This document shows positions 42,499 to 51,388 of a stretch of DNA of 64,000 nucleotides, piece by piece. The position numbers and the translations under genes were made by a program. Source of the stretch: Parapedobacter deserti (GTDB lineage: Bacteria > Bacteroidota > Bacteroidia > Sphingobacteriales > Sphingobacteriaceae). Position 1 is the stretch's first letter, and the number at the start of each line of letters is the position of its first letter. Location of the stretch: contig NZ_JBHRTA010000062.1 of the NCBI RefSeq assembly GCF_042646065.1, forward strand, positions 1 to 64,000. Reading direction: 5' to 3'. The notes below the pieces were generated by a model. The model saw only the letters and a list, made by a program, of their open reading frames with translations, was not told the origin of the DNA and did no database searches.

Positions 42499-42993
42499 TT
42501 ATTTACCGCGCTTTTTTGCCCACAACGCTGTGGCAATACCGGCGGTCAATACGGCACCGACGATAAGCTTGGTAACGACCCTTTTGCGGTCATGCTTCCA
42601 AGCAGCGTTAGCCCCTTTTTCGGCAAAAATATTGGGAATGTGCCCGCGCCTAAGATCATCCAGAAAGCCTTCTACGACGTTGATCCTGTCGGCCAACAAT
42701 AGGGGCAGCCAATGGTTAAAACTAGATTCACTATACTTGAATGCCTTTCGGCGTATTACTCCGCTCAGCCCAGATGGCGGAAACGACGTACCGAAAACAG
42801 CAGAGACAGTAGGCCGCTCAATGGAGTGCAGCACCTCCACATTTTCCAATTGCTGCATGGGCCTCTCCCAGTTGAGCCTGCGATGGTCATCGCCGGTATA
42901 ATGCTTCATAGGATATGTTGGCTCGTTTTCCGGATCGGCGTCGACGCCCCACCCTTTGATATGAGCATAGTTGTTTGATGCGTTATTTTCCAT
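42499..42993 (-). CDS. Hypothetical tail-anchored protein
   Basis: 164 residues (MENNASNNYAHIKGWGVDADPENEPTYPMKHYTGDDHRRLNWERPMQQ). The N-terminal part has histidine/aspartate motifs (HYTGDDHRRLNW) and a middle with helical pattern. The final segment VVTKLIVGAVLTAGIATALWAKKRGK is one membrane helix with a basic end. No family function was recognised; the N-terminal KGWGVDADP..PTYPMK pattern is typical of a Bacteroidota-specific protein. It lies 15 bases after an alcohol dehydrogenase gene on the same strand and is probably cotranscribed. Confidence 0.6.
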   Translation of the reverse strand: MENNASNNYAHIKGWGVDADPENEPTYPMKHYTGDDHRRLNWERPMQQLENVEVLHSIERPTVSAVFGTSFPPSGLSGVIRRKAFKYSESSFNHWLPLLLADRINVVEGFLDDLRRGHIPNIFAEKGANAAWKHDRKRVVTKLIVGAVLTAGIATALWAKKRGK

Positions 42994-43008
42994 GACGGTT
43001 TCCTTCTT

Positions 43009-44163
43009 TTAATTTTTTGCAGATGGCGGTATCAGTACTGGCTTAATGCAATTATCTAGCTTTGAAGAAAAGATATGATAAGCGTCAGCGGCGTCTTCGA
43101 GCGGCACGCGGTGGGTGATCAGTGCTTTCGGATCGATGTAACCGTCTTGCACATGCTTAATCAACCGTGGAAGCAGGCGTTTTACCGACGCCTGATTGGC
43201 ACGTATGGTAAGCCCCTTGTTGACCACGTTGCCAATGGGCACAAGATTGCCCGTGGGACCATATATCCCCACGATAGACAATATTCCTCCCTTTTTGACC
43301 GAATTGATAGCCCAATGAAGTGCAATGGCTGAGCCGGCCTGCAGCATAAGTTGCTTTCCCGTAATGGTGTGCAATGCGCTTCCCGCGGCATCGGCACCAA
43401 CAGCGTCGATACACACATCAGCACCCAGCCATCCGGTTTCCTTTTTTAGAAACAATACTGGGTCTTCCAATGAGCGAAAGTTATAAGCTTCACAAGGTGC
43501 ATATTGACGGGCAAATTCCAGCCGGTACTCGAGGTGATCAATGACGATGACACGCCCGGCGCCGAACAACCATGCGCATCGAGCTGCCATGATGCCTACC
43601 GGTCCGGCACCGAATACCACAACGGTATCCCCTTTTTTGATGCCGCCCATTTCGGCCGCCTGATACCCTGTAGGTACGACGTCCGTAAGCATAACAGCGT
43701 CATCAGGGTCCATATCCGCGGGAATGATAGTAGGCCCTACGTCGGCATAAGGCACTCGAACGTATTCCGCCTGACCGCCATCATAGCCGCCCGCAGTGTG
43801 CGAATAACCGAATATCCCACCCACGGCAGTAGCTTCCGGATTGGATTCATGACAATTGCCATACAGCCCCTGCTTGCAGAATGCACAGGTGCCGCAAGCA
43901 ATATTGAAAGGCACAATTACATGGTCGCCTTTTTTTAGGTTTTGCACAGAAGGTCCCGTTTCTTCGACGACACCGATAAACTCATGGCCAAACGTGGTAC
44001 CCACCCGCGTATCGGGGACCAAACCGTGGTATAAATGTAAATCCGAGCCACAAATGCAGGAGCGGGTCACCCGTACGATGGCATCGTTGGGATGCTGGAT
44101 TTCTGGATAGGGTTTGTGATCCACCCGGACACGGCGTGGCCCCCGATAATTCATTGCTAGCAT
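43009..44163 (-). CDS. Zinc-dependent alcohol dehydrogenase (glutathione-independent formaldehyde dehydrogenase-like)
   Basis: 384 residues. The GroES-like part has the catalytic zinc ligand context CICGSDLHLYHG and GHEFIGVVEE, and the structural zinc cluster CGTCAFCKQGLYGNC. The Rossmann part has VVVFGAGPVGIMAA. The long C-terminal insert with HTITGKQLMLQAGSAIALHWAINSVKKGG matches the formaldehyde dehydrogenase-like medium-chain group. It oxidises alcohols with NAD(P); the substrate is open. It precedes the tail-anchored hypothetical gene. Confidence 0.88.
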   Translation of the reverse strand: MLAMNYRGPRRVRVDHKPYPEIQHPNDAIVRVTRSCICGSDLHLYHGLVPDTRVGTTFGHEFIGVVEETGPSVQNLKKGDHVIVPFNIACGTCAFCKQGLYGNCHESNPEATAVGGIFGYSHTAGGYDGGQAEYVRVPYADVGPTIIPADMDPDDAVMLTDVVPTGYQAAEMGGIKKGDTVVVFGAGPVGIMAARCAWLFGAGRVIVIDHLEYRLEFARQYAPCEAYNFRSLEDPVLFLKKETGWLGADVCIDAVGADAAGSALHTITGKQLMLQAGSAIALHWAINSVKKGGILSIVGIYGPTGNLVPIGNVVNKGLTIRANQASVKRLLPRLIKHVQDGYIDPKALITHRVPLEDAADAYHIFSSKLDNCIKPVLIPPSAKN

Positions 44164-44285
44164 AACGTTGATTTTATTTAACCATCTGTGTATTTACGCC
44201 TACGCACAAGACGCTGAAGCGCCTGTCACTAAATTCATCACACTTTCTTGAGATGACAGTAAAGACCTGAAATTGTTGGCGTGAT

Positions 44286-45086
44286 TTAAAAATTTCTTCG
44301 CTTACTGCTCACCAAGGGTATGCTCGCGAAGAAAAATGCCGCCAAGATCAATTCGGAGAGATCCCCCCAGTAATACATTGTTTTAGCTGCGCCGCGGATC
44401 GCTTCGTCGCTGAATGGCGACCCATGAGGTAACAACTGGGCGTACATATACTTGCCCAGGAAGGCATGGGCGGCGATGCTCAAAAACAGCACCCAGGCAC
44501 GCGTGTTGAAAGTAGGCCGCCGGGGCACCGGGTCAGGCCCGATAATGGCCCAGGTGAACAGGAATCCTGCGGCAAGAAAATGAACGTGAATAAGGTAATG
44601 AAGAACCGTGTCGTTGAGACTGGCCACATACAAAGGGGTCAAATATAGCAGGTACATTCCCCCGATGTTCAACAGCATTGCGGTTGCAGGATGACTTATC
44701 CCTCTGAAGAACCCGCTTTTTAGAAAGGTCATAAACCTTCTCGCATAAGTGGTCGGCAACACCTTTAATAGCAGGGTGACTGGAGCACCCATCACCAGAA
44801 AGATCGGCGCATACATGCCGATCAGCAAGTGCTGGGCCATATGACCTACAATGTCCCGATGGGCCCAAGCCATGAACACGGGGCTAGCTGCAATGGTCAG
44901 CATTCCCACCCCTGCTAAAAAACTTGAGGTAAGCCAATTCGACCAGTTTCTGCCATCCTTCCTAAGGCGCCTAACGGCGCTTATGTAAAGCACCGACACA
45001 GCTGATAGCGCAATCAGCAGCAAAATACTGTCATAAGTCATCCCATTTGCAACGTGGTGCTGATGCATAATGATTAACTTACTCAT
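44286..45086 (-). CDS. CtaG-like cytochrome c oxidase assembly protein (caa3 type)
   Basis: 266 residues from ATG 45086 (MSKLIIMHQHHVANGM), which overlaps the upstream stop as ATGA. Seven hydrophobic helices with the family histidines and motifs (HRDIVGHMAQHLLIGMYAPIFLVMGAP, HYLIHVHFLAAGFLFTWAIIGPDP) match the CtaG_caa3 family. No oxidase subunit genes are in the window, so it may be an isolated copper-related membrane protein. Its partner gene is the DUF2243 protein just upstream. Confidence 0.85.
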   Translation of the reverse strand: MSKLIIMHQHHVANGMTYDSILLLIALSAVSVLYISAVRRLRKDGRNWSNWLTSSFLAGVGMLTIAASPVFMAWAHRDIVGHMAQHLLIGMYAPIFLVMGAPVTLLLKVLPTTYARRFMTFLKSGFFRGISHPATAMLLNIGGMYLLYLTPLYVASLNDTVLHYLIHVHFLAAGFLFTWAIIGPDPVPRRPTFNTRAWVLFLSIAAHAFLGKYMYAQLLPHGSPFSDEAIRGAAKTMYYWGDLSELILAAFFFASIPLVSSKRRNF

Positions 45087-45556
45087 CTTGCTTTGATCAA
45101 ATAGATACCCACTATAAGCAGCAACAGCGCTGCGGCATTCCAAGCGATATCATATGGCAAAATATTGTCTACATAGCGAATCTGGTGCAAGCGAAAAACT
45201 TTATGGTTTATTGTGCCGTCAAACAACTGAAACCCTCCGGCACCTAAAAATAGTCCGGCTACCGCCCGTGATCTTATTAGCATGCCACGCTGATTTAGCT
45301 TCCATAACATCGTCAGACCGGCCGCAATGGCAATAAGTTCTGCAGCATGGAGGAGGCCGTCGGTCATCAGTCCGATTTCTGATGTTGATCCATCATAAAA
45401 ATGATGCCACGCAAGCAATTGATGAAAAACGATTTCGTCTACCGCCGCCATGACCCCTATTCCGATCAATACGCCGGACCATGTCGAGCGAACGAGTGCA
45501 AAGCTACCAAATGTTTCCGCCTGCATTATTATCGTATTTATATCCTGTTCCGGCAT
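45083..45556 (-). CDS. DUF2243 membrane protein
   Basis: 157 residues with four hydrophobic helices. The DUF2243 pattern is seen in GVLIGIGVMAAVDEIVFHQLLAWHHFYDGS and LFLGAGGFQLFDGTINHKVFRLHQIR. A second Met (45526, MQAETFGS) could be the start and would cut the overlap with the upstream gene to 23 bases. The conserved histidines suggest metal or heme binding. In other genomes it is also paired with CtaG-like genes. Function unknown. Confidence 0.82.
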   Translation of the reverse strand: MPEQDINTIIMQAETFGSFALVRSTWSGVLIGIGVMAAVDEIVFHQLLAWHHFYDGSTSEIGLMTDGLLHAAELIAIAAGLTMLWKLNQRGMLIRSRAVAGLFLGAGGFQLFDGTINHKVFRLHQIRYVDNILPYDIAWNAAALLLLIVGIYLIKAR

Positions 45557-45818
45557 TTTCTTTTTCTCGGAACCTGAATTTCAATACCATCATGACCACG
45601 TTAAGCCCCAGCGCCAACAGGTTGGTGGCTATGATCGGCATGTCGCTTTTTTCTGCACCATAATATATCCATAACGCATTGCCGGTGCTGAGTACGACGA
45701 ACATAAATATGGATACGTCATTCGCCTTTTTTCGTTTTATCGTTTTGGTGATTTGAGGAATGATAGACGATGACGTGAACAGCCCGGCCAAAATGCCTAG
45801 TATATCTAAAAACCCCAT
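45504..45818 (-). CDS. SemiSWEET-type sugar transporter
   Basis: 104 residues with three membrane helices. The PQ-loop signature SSIIPQITKTIKRKKANDVSIFMFVVLSTGNALWIYYG matches SemiSWEET half-transporters, which pair as dimers to move sugars across the inner membrane. Its 3' end overlaps the DUF2243 gene by up to 53 bases. Substrate unknown. Confidence 0.88.
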   Translation of the reverse strand: MGFLDILGILAGLFTSSSIIPQITKTIKRKKANDVSIFMFVVLSTGNALWIYYGAEKSDMPIIATNLLALGLNVVMMVLKFRFREKENAGTGYKYDNNAGGNIW

Positions 45819-45827
45819 AGCAACACC

Positions 45828-46124
45828 CTACCAGACTTTCCTATTCGATGCATGCAGCACATCTGCTGCATAGAGCGCTACTTCGTCATGCTCTTTCAAA
45901 TTTTTCATGCGCTTCCCCAGCGCATCCTCCCAGCTGGCCAAGGCTGCTTTGATGGTCGTACCGCTGCCCACGATGCCTTTATTGACATCGGGACCTAAAA
46001 CACAGTAATAACCTTCACTTCCTTCGAAGACCACTGGTCGAAGTTCCTTTATGCTGAGGGGAAGATTTGCATCTTCGTAATCAAGCTTGACGAGCCGTTC
46101 TTCAGCTACTTTCATCTGTTCCAT
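45828..46124 (-). CDS. Hypothetical protein
   Basis: 98 residues from ATG 46124 (MEQMKVAEERLVKLDYEDANLPLSIKELRPVVF); the longer frame to 46214 adds a poor tail. Pattern: a beta-rich middle (EGYYCVLGPDVNKGIVGSGTTIKAALASWEDALGKRM) and a helical C-terminus. No family was recognised; the middle slightly resembles small HicB-like folds, without an accompanying toxin gene. It ends 9 bases before the SemiSWEET gene. Confidence 0.5.
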   Translation of the reverse strand: MEQMKVAEERLVKLDYEDANLPLSIKELRPVVFEGSEGYYCVLGPDVNKGIVGSGTTIKAALASWEDALGKRMKNLKEHDEVALYAADVLHASNRKVW

Positions 46125-46348
46125 GCGTATGACCTGAGAGGTGATACAGGAAAAACATTCAAGTGAGTGAATTGTTGTAATTGTTTTTTCGAAAAATTTG
46201 TGTTTTGCTATCAATGCTTCACAACAAAACGCACGCTATTCAGTTGTATTAGTTGGAACCGGTAGCAGCATGATTTAAGCCGGCCGTACGTATGCCATTG
46301 GCAATGTTTTGACCTTGGGCTAGTGTTATTTATAAAAACAACCTGAGT

Positions 46349-47272
46349 ATGGTTAACAACTTATCAGCTGACGTGATCATTATCGGTGGTAGCTTTGCCG
46401 GATTGTCTGCCGCCCTCGCGCTGGCACGGTCAGGCCGGAGTGTTGCAGTTTTCGATAACGACGATGCGTGCAACAAAAGCAGCGAAAAAGCCTACAACAT
46501 ACTGACAAACGACGGACTGAGTCCACAGGAAATCAAGTCAAAGGCGATAAAAAATGTGATGAACTACAAATCTGCCTCGTTTTACACAAAGACCGTATCA
46601 CGAATCGCTGAGGGCGATCCGCTATCGATTGAGACGGTTGATGGGGCAACATATTCTTCAAAAGCAGCTTTGCTTTGCACAGGTATGGCCGACATTATCC
46701 CGGACATTCCAGGTTTTGCTGACTGCTGGGGAAAATCCATCATTCACTGCCCTTATTGTCATGCCTATGAACGGCAGGCGCGCCACGTAAGCATGTTTGG
46801 CCATACAGAAGAGGACATTGTGCTGGCCGGTCTACTGAAAACTTGGAACAAGGACGTGACGCTGCTCACCAACGGACATCCGGTACTTGCTGAGCAGCAT
46901 GAACTGTTGCAAAAGCAACAGATCACCATCAAGACACAATCAATTTCAGCGCTCTGCCACAATGATGGCCAACTCCGCGCTGTTGCGTTTGATGACGGCA
47001 CTTCTTTTGAGGTGAAGGATATCTTTGTCAATCCGGCTGCTGTACAGCGTTCGTCAATCGGAGAATCTGCAGGCTGCGAGTTGCTTGAAAACCAATTAAT
47101 TAAAATAGATGATTTTCACCGGACTACGGTCACTGGCGTCTATGCCGCCGGCGATTGCTGCACATCATTTCGGACCATCTCTATTGCCATCGCGTCTGGG
47201 ACCAAAGCTGGGATATTCATCCACCAAGACTTACACAAAATGCACCTTAAAAAGCTCTTGAGTAGAAAATGA
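46349..47272 (+). CDS. Thioredoxin reductase-like FAD/NAD(P) oxidoreductase
   Basis: 307 residues. The FAD motif is GGSFAGLSAALALARSG and the redox-active pair is CPYC (about 134-137, IHCPYCHAYE). A C-terminal AAGDC motif closes the FAD site (TGVYAAGDCCTSF). The NAD(P)-binding segment lacks a sharp GxGxxA (it reads SMFGHTEEDIVLAGL). The size and CPYC resemble thioredoxin-reductase-like or ferredoxin-reductase-like flavoproteins; the natural partner is unknown. Confidence 0.85.
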   Translation: MVNNLSADVIIIGGSFAGLSAALALARSGRSVAVFDNDDACNKSSEKAYNILTNDGLSPQEIKSKAIKNVMNYKSASFYTKTVSRIAEGDPLSIETVDGATYSSKAALLCTGMADIIPDIPGFADCWGKSIIHCPYCHAYERQARHVSMFGHTEEDIVLAGLLKTWNKDVTLLTNGHPVLAEQHELLQKQQITIKTQSISALCHNDGQLRAVAFDDGTSFEVKDIFVNPAAVQRSSIGESAGCELLENQLIKIDDFHRTTVTGVYAAGDCCTSFRTISIAIASGTKAGIFIHQDLHKMHLKKLLSRK

Positions 47273-47283
47273 CTTGAGTGCAC

Positions 47284-47973
47284 CTATCGAACTGCTTTGG
47301 TCCACTCATTGGCTTGGTGACAATTGGGGCAAGTCAATGGTTGCTGGTCTTTAGTCACTGTTTTTCCGCAACGCGCACAAGCTACAAGCGCAAAGTCAAT
47401 TTTCATGCTTCCCACAAACTCTTCATCCCACGATGGCATGATGGACAGTCCGGCCTTTGGATCGGGACTGCGTTTGAGGCTGAATGTGCCGTTTGCTTCC
47501 AAAAACAGCCGCTCGACCATGCCCAAATGGGTGATCTGTGAAGAACGTAACTGAGCAAACAGCCGCCCTTTGGCCAATCGGCTACGCGCTAGCTGCTTAA
47601 GATCCAGTACGCCGTCTGACACAATCAACGCGACATTGCCTTGGCTTATGCTTTCGAACCGCTGATCAGTAGCCGCTTTTTTAGCGATTGCATGCTGGAA
47701 AAAAATTACCACAACTGCAATGATGACGATGGGAAGCAGGCCACGGGCCGGATCCTGAAGCGGAACACCAATCGCTGCTGCCAGCGACACCATCGCTGCC
47801 ATCTCGTTCCTACCTAGCTGTGAGGCCATTCGCTTGCCCATGCCGCGCATGGAAATCATTAGCACCAGATAGATTACCGCTATCCTGAAAACCACCTCAA
47901 TGTAAAATACACCCGGAACCTCCCCGAAAAGGATCCGGGAGACGTCCGAAAGCTGAATATCTTGCTTTTCCAT
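47284..47973 (-). CDS. DUF421 protein with C-terminal zinc ribbon
   Basis: 229 residues from ATG 47973 (MEKQDIQLSDVSRILFGEVPG). Three helices with the DUF421 signature GMGKRMASQLGRNEMAAMVSLAAAIGVPLQDP, the soluble domain, and a C-terminal zinc ribbon CARCGKTVTKDQQPLTCPNCHQAN. It is a tandem paralogue of the next gene, from which it is separated by 2 bases. The two were probably made by duplication and may form a heterodimer. Confidence 0.88.
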   Translation of the reverse strand: MEKQDIQLSDVSRILFGEVPGVFYIEVVFRIAVIYLVLMISMRGMGKRMASQLGRNEMAAMVSLAAAIGVPLQDPARGLLPIVIIAVVVIFFQHAIAKKAATDQRFESISQGNVALIVSDGVLDLKQLARSRLAKGRLFAQLRSSQITHLGMVERLFLEANGTFSLKRSPDPKAGLSIMPSWDEEFVGSMKIDFALVACARCGKTVTKDQQPLTCPNCHQANEWTKAVR

Positions 47974-47975
47974 AG

Positions 47976-48671
47976 TCAGTTTGTTGCCTTGATCCACCTC
48001 GTATTACCACAGCCGGTGCACTTGATGCACTCGCTTTTCACGTCCCTCTCGACCAAAAAGCCACACATATCACACACATAAAACGAGCCTCCATCGCCAT
48101 TGGCAGGGTCAAACGAGGATTCATCCATTTCGTACAAGGTCGACATACCCGGACCCGGCTTTTCGAACGTATAAATAGAAAACAGCCCGCTACCTTCCAG
48201 GTATACCCTCCTGACTTCTCCGAGATTGAAGATTCCGTTGCCCCTTAACGCAGCGAATAGTTGCTGTCGTGAAATTCTGTTCTTTTCTAGCGACTTTATT
48301 TGAATGACGCCATCTTTGACTAATAGGCTCTCCTCGCCTTCGATAATCTTTTCTGCCCGTCTGCTGTGCACCTGCCAGAGGTTGATACCCTGATGGAACA
48401 GCAGTGCACACACCAAAACCAGCAAGCCCAATAGAACACCCCGATCCGCCAGCTGCATCGGTACAGAAACAATGGCACCGAGGGTGATCATAACCGCCAT
48501 TTCGGCCACGGATAACTGCCCGGTCATGCGCTTGCCCATGAAGCGCAGGGCCAATAATAACGCGAAATACACTACCAGCGTTCGTAAGAACACCTCAACC
48601 ATAAATATTGCCGGCGCATCGCCGAAGAGAATACGTTGCCAGTCGCCGAGTTTTATGTCTTCTTTGTCCAT
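47976..48671 (-). CDS. DUF421 protein with C-terminal zinc ribbon (paralogue)
   Basis: 231 residues from ATG 48671 (MDKEDIKLGDWQRILFGDAPA). Signature FMGKRMTGQLSVAEMAVMITLGAIVSVPMQ, then the soluble domain (EGEESLLVKDGVIQIKSLEKNRISRQQLFAALRG) and a C-terminal ribbon CDMCGFLVERDVKSECIKCTGCG. Cotranscribed with the next paralogue. The zinc ribbon is not usual for the short DUF421 proteins seen elsewhere in the window (28659, 51389). Confidence 0.88.
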   Translation of the reverse strand: MDKEDIKLGDWQRILFGDAPAIFMVEVFLRTLVVYFALLLALRFMGKRMTGQLSVAEMAVMITLGAIVSVPMQLADRGVLLGLLVLVCALLFHQGINLWQVHSRRAEKIIEGEESLLVKDGVIQIKSLEKNRISRQQLFAALRGNGIFNLGEVRRVYLEGSGLFSIYTFEKPGPGMSTLYEMDESSFDPANGDGGSFYVCDMCGFLVERDVKSECIKCTGCGNTRWIKATN

Positions 48672-48712
48672 GATGTTATATTGAGTTCTCCTGCAACAAT
48701 CGCCTCCAGCAG

Positions 48713-50413
48713 TTACTCCAGCCGGCACCAGCTATAACCATAACCCGCCAGGCGCAGCCTGCCGCCTTTAGTGCCAACCGGCTGCCCCGAAATCAGGTCC
48801 ATTAGCGGCTGATCAGCCAGCCGTACGCCTGTAAGACGAAACTCTTGCGGCGTTGCCGAAAAGTTGTGGATAGTCAGCAACGATTTCCCATCGTGCTCGT
48901 AGCGCACGGCGAAAATGTATTTGGATGATGATCGGATAATTTCGAAATCACCGAATCCGATTTCGGGACATGCTTTACGCACGCGGATCAGTCGTTTTAT
49001 ATGGTTGAGCAGCGAAGCTGAGTCTGAAAGCTGTTGCATCACATTGCGTTGCTGATAACCATAAGGCCCTTTGTCGATGACGCTCCGGAATGCCGAATCG
49101 CCGGAGGTGAAACCGCCATGGGGTGCAGCGCTCCATTGCATCGGTGTCCGCACGGCCAACCTTTCCTTCAGCGAAAGGTCGTCACCCATACCGATCTCCT
49201 CTCCATAGCGGATGACAGGAGTGCCGGGCATCGCGTACAGCAGGCTGTATACCATCCTCAATTGCGCCGAGTCGCCGAGCATAGGAGCGAGCCGCCTACG
49301 AATGCCCCGTTCATAAAGTTGCATGGAAGTATCCGGCCCGAATTTGGCAAAAACCTGCTGCCTGCGCCTTCTCCCCAGCCTGTCAAGATCGATTTCGTCG
49401 TGGTTTCGCAGGAAATGGGCCCACTGAGCAGTCTTTGGCTTTTCCTTGGTGTCTTCAATAGCCTTGGTGAACAGCCGGAGATCTTCGGTGGCAAGTGCGT
49501 AGAAAAGGAACTGGTTGACGTAAAAATTAAACATCATTTGCATGCCGTCATTTTTTTCACCGAAATAGTCCTTGTTCTCTTCGGGTGAAAGGTTTGCCTC
49601 GCCAAGCATTAGCGCGTCGTGTTTTGTATCCCGCATCACATTGCGCATCGTAGGTACCAGGTGCATCATTCGTTCGGGATTTTCACTGCTGGTTTCGGGA
49701 ATGTCAATGATAAAAGGCACAGCATCCAAGCGATAGCCGTCCATCCCCTGCTGTAACCAGAAACGAAGGATGTTAAACGCCTCCTGCTGTACCTCAGGAT
49801 TGGTGTAATTTAAATCGGGCTGGAACCGATAGAAGCGGTGAAAATAGTATAGCCCAGCTACCGAGTCATACGACCAAGTGGCCTGTTGAACACCGGGGAA
49901 TACCATGCCTTTGTCTGCATCATCCGGCAGCTCCTCGGCCCACACATACCATTTGCGGTAGCGCGACTGCGAATCGCGCCGGGCAGCTTCGAACCATGGG
50001 TGTTCATCCGACGTGTGGTTGAGAACCACATCGGAAATCACCCGAATATTCCTTTTTTTTGTTTCAGCGATCAATTGCCGGAAGTCATCCATGGTGCCGT
50101 ACTTCGGGTTGATCGTATAATGGTCCGTTACATCGTAGCCGTCGTCATGCCCGGGAGACGGGGTGAATGGGGCCAGCCATAGGACGTCCACACCTAGGCT
50201 ATCCAAGTAACCGAGTTTTTGGATAAGGCCTTGAAAGTCGCCTATGCCATCGCCGTCGCTGTCTTTAAAGGTGCCGACTTCTAAATTGTAGATAATGGCA
50301 TTTTTATACCAGAGGCCATCGGGCACCGGCAGCTCCTGCCCAACCAACGGAATGGCTGACAGCCCAAGTACAAAAGCGAGCAGATATGTTTTGATCTGAT
50401 GGTACTGTTTCAT
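48713..50413 (-). CDS. Secreted GH13 enzyme, trehalose synthase/alpha-amylase type
   Basis: 566 residues from ATG 50413 (MKQYHQIKTYLLAFVLGLSAIPLVGQ), which gives a signal peptide. The catalytic domain shows the GH13 motifs DVVLNHT, DGYRLDAVPF (nucleophile Asp), MLGEANL (acid/base Glu) and FLRNHDEIDL. The closest fit is the trehalose synthase-like subgroup, but secretion is odd for a cytosolic trehalose enzyme; it may act on periplasmic maltose or alpha-glucans. It sits 41 bases upstream of the paired DUF421 genes. Confidence 0.88.
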   Translation of the reverse strand: MKQYHQIKTYLLAFVLGLSAIPLVGQELPVPDGLWYKNAIIYNLEVGTFKDSDGDGIGDFQGLIQKLGYLDSLGVDVLWLAPFTPSPGHDDGYDVTDHYTINPKYGTMDDFRQLIAETKKRNIRVISDVVLNHTSDEHPWFEAARRDSQSRYRKWYVWAEELPDDADKGMVFPGVQQATWSYDSVAGLYYFHRFYRFQPDLNYTNPEVQQEAFNILRFWLQQGMDGYRLDAVPFIIDIPETSSENPERMMHLVPTMRNVMRDTKHDALMLGEANLSPEENKDYFGEKNDGMQMMFNFYVNQFLFYALATEDLRLFTKAIEDTKEKPKTAQWAHFLRNHDEIDLDRLGRRRRQQVFAKFGPDTSMQLYERGIRRRLAPMLGDSAQLRMVYSLLYAMPGTPVIRYGEEIGMGDDLSLKERLAVRTPMQWSAAPHGGFTSGDSAFRSVIDKGPYGYQQRNVMQQLSDSASLLNHIKRLIRVRKACPEIGFGDFEIIRSSSKYIFAVRYEHDGKSLLTIHNFSATPQEFRLTGVRLADQPLMDLISGQPVGTKGGRLRLAGYGYSWCRLE

Positions 50414-50601
50414 AAGCGACGTTGAGGCAAAAACCTTTCCGTACACGCTATGTGCTGAAGGAACCAGCGTCAAAGTGTCGGGCTGTACTGTTTTGCTGAC
50501 GCCTTTGTCCACGAAAGTAAATTCGTTGCCAAAACTTATGAAAACCTGTTGGCTTGCCCGAAACCAGTGGACAGAACCGGAGGTGGCAAGCGAGCGTAAC
50601 C

Positions 50602-51345
50602 TTAACCGCGAAAGCGCTTCCGTTTCTTAAAACGATTGACCAACGCGAGCCCCACGATGAACCCGCCGATGTGTGCTGCATAGGCTACCCCTCCGGCCTG
50701 ATGGCCGCCCAATGCACCGATGCCGTTGCTCACTTGAAACAGGAACCACAAACCGATGGCCAACACAGCCGGAACAGAAAACACGAAAAAAAGCATCCAA
50801 AAAACAATTTGCTTGTTGGGGAAGAGCACCATATACGCTGCAAGAACGGCAGAAATAGCGCCTGACGCCCCCAAACATGGTGTGAGTAAATTCTGTCCCA
50901 ATATTGCCGTGCTAAACACATGGCTCAGCCCACTCAATACCCCACATAGCAAATAAAAAATGAGATACCTTAAATGACCCAATCTGTCTTCGACGTTATC
51001 CCCGCATATCCAGAGGTATAGCATATTGCCGCCTAAATGGCCTAATCCGCCATGCATAAATATAGCAGTGATCAATGTCAATAACACGGGTATGGGTGTG
51101 GGCTGTAGTCCAGGCATTTCAAAGGACTCACCGGAAATCGGGTCTACCATGAGCTGGCTCGCGGTAGCGACATCCCTTCCGGTCAGGATCTCTGCGGGGA
51201 TGGTTGCGTAGGAAAAGGTAAACTCGACATTATACCCGAATCCCTGAAAAAATATAAACACGAAAACGTTGATGGCGATCAGCAGATAATTAATGAACGG
51301 GAATGATTTCCGGTCGTGATTTTCATCTCCAATGGGTAATAGCAT
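50602..51345 (-). CDS. Rhomboid-family intramembrane serine protease
   Basis: 247 residues from ATG 51345 (MLLPIGDENHDRKSFPFINYLLI). Six helices with S161 in CLGASGAISAVLAAY and H225 in AYAAHIGGFIVG form the Ser-His dyad. The sequence MHGGLGHLGGNMLYLWICGDNVEDRLGH (about 95-122) is the rhomboid HxxxN signature. It cleaves other membrane proteins within the membrane. The C-terminus is basic (FKKRKRFRG). Confidence 0.93.
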   Translation of the reverse strand: MLLPIGDENHDRKSFPFINYLLIAINVFVFIFFQGFGYNVEFTFSYATIPAEILTGRDVATASQLMVDPISGESFEMPGLQPTPIPVLLTLITAIFMHGGLGHLGGNMLYLWICGDNVEDRLGHLRYLIFYLLCGVLSGLSHVFSTAILGQNLLTPCLGASGAISAVLAAYMVLFPNKQIVFWMLFFVFSVPAVLAIGLWFLFQVSNGIGALGGHQAGGVAYAAHIGGFIVGLALVNRFKKRKRFRG

Positions 51346-51388
51346 AGTATAACAACAAATATAGTAGTAGTGTAGTAAGGATGGCGCA

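Noticed and set aside
45828..46124. HicB-like antitoxin
   Set aside because: The resemblance is weak and no HicA-like toxin gene is adjacent.
51356..51363. TATATTTG (minus strand) as the rhomboid promoter -7 box
   Set aside because: It would leave almost no leader before the start codon and has no -33 element.
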